Source: Trichomonas vaginalis G3 (taxonomy: Eukaryota > Parabasalia > Trichomonadida > Trichomonadidae). Taken from it: 64,000 nt of DNA. The notes beneath the pieces are model-generated. The model ran no database searches. It saw nothing but the letters and a program-made list of their open reading frames with translations, and was not told the origin of the DNA. The stretch lies in assembly GCF_026262505.1 (NCBI RefSeq), contig NC_067208.1, forward strand, positions 9,743,962-9,807,961. The letters are read 5' to 3'. Below are positions 62,922 through 64,000 of this stretch, one piece after another. The number at the start of each line of letters is the position of its first letter. The first letter of the stretch is position 1. The position numbers were made by a program, and so were the translations under genes.

Positions 62922-62970
62922 GTGGCGTGGAAAGGGTGGAGCCCGAAGGGCGACATCCTTTCCACGCCAC
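62922..62970. other. 14-bp perfect inverted repeat with nested GC hairpin
   Basis: GTGGCGTGGAAAGG (62922-62935) pairs with CCTTTCCACGCCAC (62957-62970). GCCCGAAGGGC lies in the loop. Strongly GC-rich against the AT-rich surroundings. Confidence 0.8.
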
Positions 62971-63060
62971 GAGGCCCGATTTTTGGCCACTTTTTTGATT
63001 TTGGCCGCCTGCCAGGAGCTGGCACGCGGCCCGCAAAATTGTGCCAGTTTGTACAACCCT

Positions 63061-64000
63061 TAGGGTTGTAATTTTCCCAACGATAGGTGTCTCTGAGAAA
63101 TTGCTAGGTGTCATCATAGTGTCTTGACTTCAAAATTTTTATTTTCAAATTTATTTTGCGCATTTTTCAAAGAAAAATTATATCAAAACTCAACAATTAA
63201 AACGGGTAAAATCTAGTATAATATGTAAAGGTTCTATATAATTAAAATAAAAGAGATTTTATTTTTTCAAAGGTGTCTGTCAAACCACAAGACACCATTC
63301 AAAATTTGAATGTGTCTGACGGTTACATAAGACACCATCAAAAACAACGATATGTCAGACACTATTGAATTTTACCCATTTTCATATATTTTTACCCTCT
63401 AAAAATTTATTTTGCGTTGCTATCTTGATATTATGCTATACGTCAAATGATATTATATGTTTATATAAAGTATATATCATTGTACTGCATTTGCCTACTT
63501 CTATAAGCATATAACATCATTTGCCGCATACATTATCCTGCATCATTATGATCTCTCCACTTGGCCATCATATGAATTCTACAATCCAGGACTGCAGTAC
63601 TTATGATATTCTAACTTAGAATTCTTAAGTCTTGCACTTCTGGATTGTATCTTCTCGAATACGCTTTCTGATTTCCATCCGAATCAATTGATTAGTAGAT
63701 GTAATCCAGTTCTTTAGTCTACAGGAAGTCAGTGCTTAGTGAGACTACTTGAATAGAACAGTATTAATCCGAAGTCTCTCATTCAATGAAAGGCTTCGTA
63801 TTAATACTGCTCTAAAAGCGTTGTAAAAGTACTCTCTGGTCATCGGAACGTCAGCAATCATAAATTAAGAAAAAACTCAACAAGATGTTTCACTAAATAG
63901 TGAAACTCTTGCAGAGTTATCCTAATTAGGGTTTGACGTATCATTCTTTACTCACCAAAGAGTTGTTTTCAAGTATTTACTATATTATGAACAGATTTCT
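63061..64000. other. Non-coding tail with several hairpins
   Basis: 63085-63365 has scattered GGTGTCT/AGACACC words. TACAATCCAG/CTGGATTGTA pair at about 63582/63650. CAGTATTAATCCGAAG pairs with CTTCGTATTAATACTG (63760-63812, one mismatch). GTTTCACT-AAAT-AGTGAAAC lies at about 63883-63902. No protein-coding gene seen. The cluster may belong to an RNA or to the end of another repeat that leaves the window. Confidence 0.4.

Larger units (their letters stand above)
60801..63060. mobile_element. 2.26-kb segment with 20-bp perfect inverted termini, no coding capacity
   Basis: AGGGTTGTACAAACTGGCAC at 60801-60820 and its complement at 63041-63060. Both ends have extra CTGGCAC/GTGCCAG copies (60826-60855; 63017-63024). 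The interior is AT-rich with a minisatellite and a GC hairpin, and no transposase frame. It looks like a non-autonomous DNA transposon, but flanking bases show no clear target duplication. Open frames inside are short and low-complexity. Confidence 0.55.

Noticed and set aside
62793-63117. Short minus-strand frames at the right end of the inverted-repeat segment
   Set aside because: They are low-complexity purine/pyrimidine runs and hairpin sequence, not protein-like.

Overview
The window looks like nuclear DNA of a trichomonad protist (Trichomonas vaginalis or a close relative; the species cannot be fixed from sequence alone). About 53 kb is virus-like mobile DNA of the Maverick/Polinton type. 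It is followed by two host-like genes with very short 5' leaders and by repeat-rich, AT-rich DNA. The mobile part carries the usual Maverick set: double-jelly-roll capsid protein, FtsK/HerA-type packaging ATPase, protein-primed-type DNA polymerase B, retroviral-type integrase and small virion-like proteins. It also carries phage-like tail-fibre proteins.

The layout is nested. An outer Polinton-like element fills 1-2369 and 24811-37865. It has the 3' end of a capsid gene, a minor virion protein, an SF3 helicase, a packaging ATPase, a decayed polymerase B, an integrase, a tail-fibre-like protein and several small genes. Maverick-1 (2370-24805) is a nearly complete element with inverted repeats of about 0.88 kb. 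It sits inside the SF3 helicase gene with a 5-bp target duplication (GTATA), and the two gene halves remain in phase. Maverick-2 (37866-51876) is an inverted, closely related copy. It lost its left part at a junction inside its integrase gene, and its right terminus interrupts another small virion-protein gene. A further virus-like segment (51877 to about 53.6 kb) has a frameshifted N6-adenine methyltransferase and may or may not belong to the outer element.

Within the outer element, 27.8-31.45 kb is a cassette of unfamiliar genes. It is richer in G and C and its start-proximal motifs resemble the host initiator (TCATTTTTT directly before ATG). The Maverick genes instead tend to carry TTTTTATC about 5-20 bases before ATG. 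The cassette includes a coiled-coil/poly-Glu protein with a degenerate HNH domain and a divergent promoter region built of 25-bp repeats.

Host-like DNA starts near 53.6 kb: a pseudokinase (53769-54731) and a multi-GAF cyclic-nucleotide phosphodiesterase (55397-58804). From 58.8 kb on there is a fragment of a repeat-type surface protein, a 111-bp tandem repeat, a 2.26-kb segment bounded by 20-bp inverted repeats that encloses a 32-bp minisatellite, and a hairpin-rich tail.

Comparing Maverick-1 and Maverick-2 gene by gene was the strongest tool here. It fixes start codons, shows which copy is broken, and exposes insertions such as an HNH endonuclease gene, 74-bp hairpin repeats and exchanged TIR genes.
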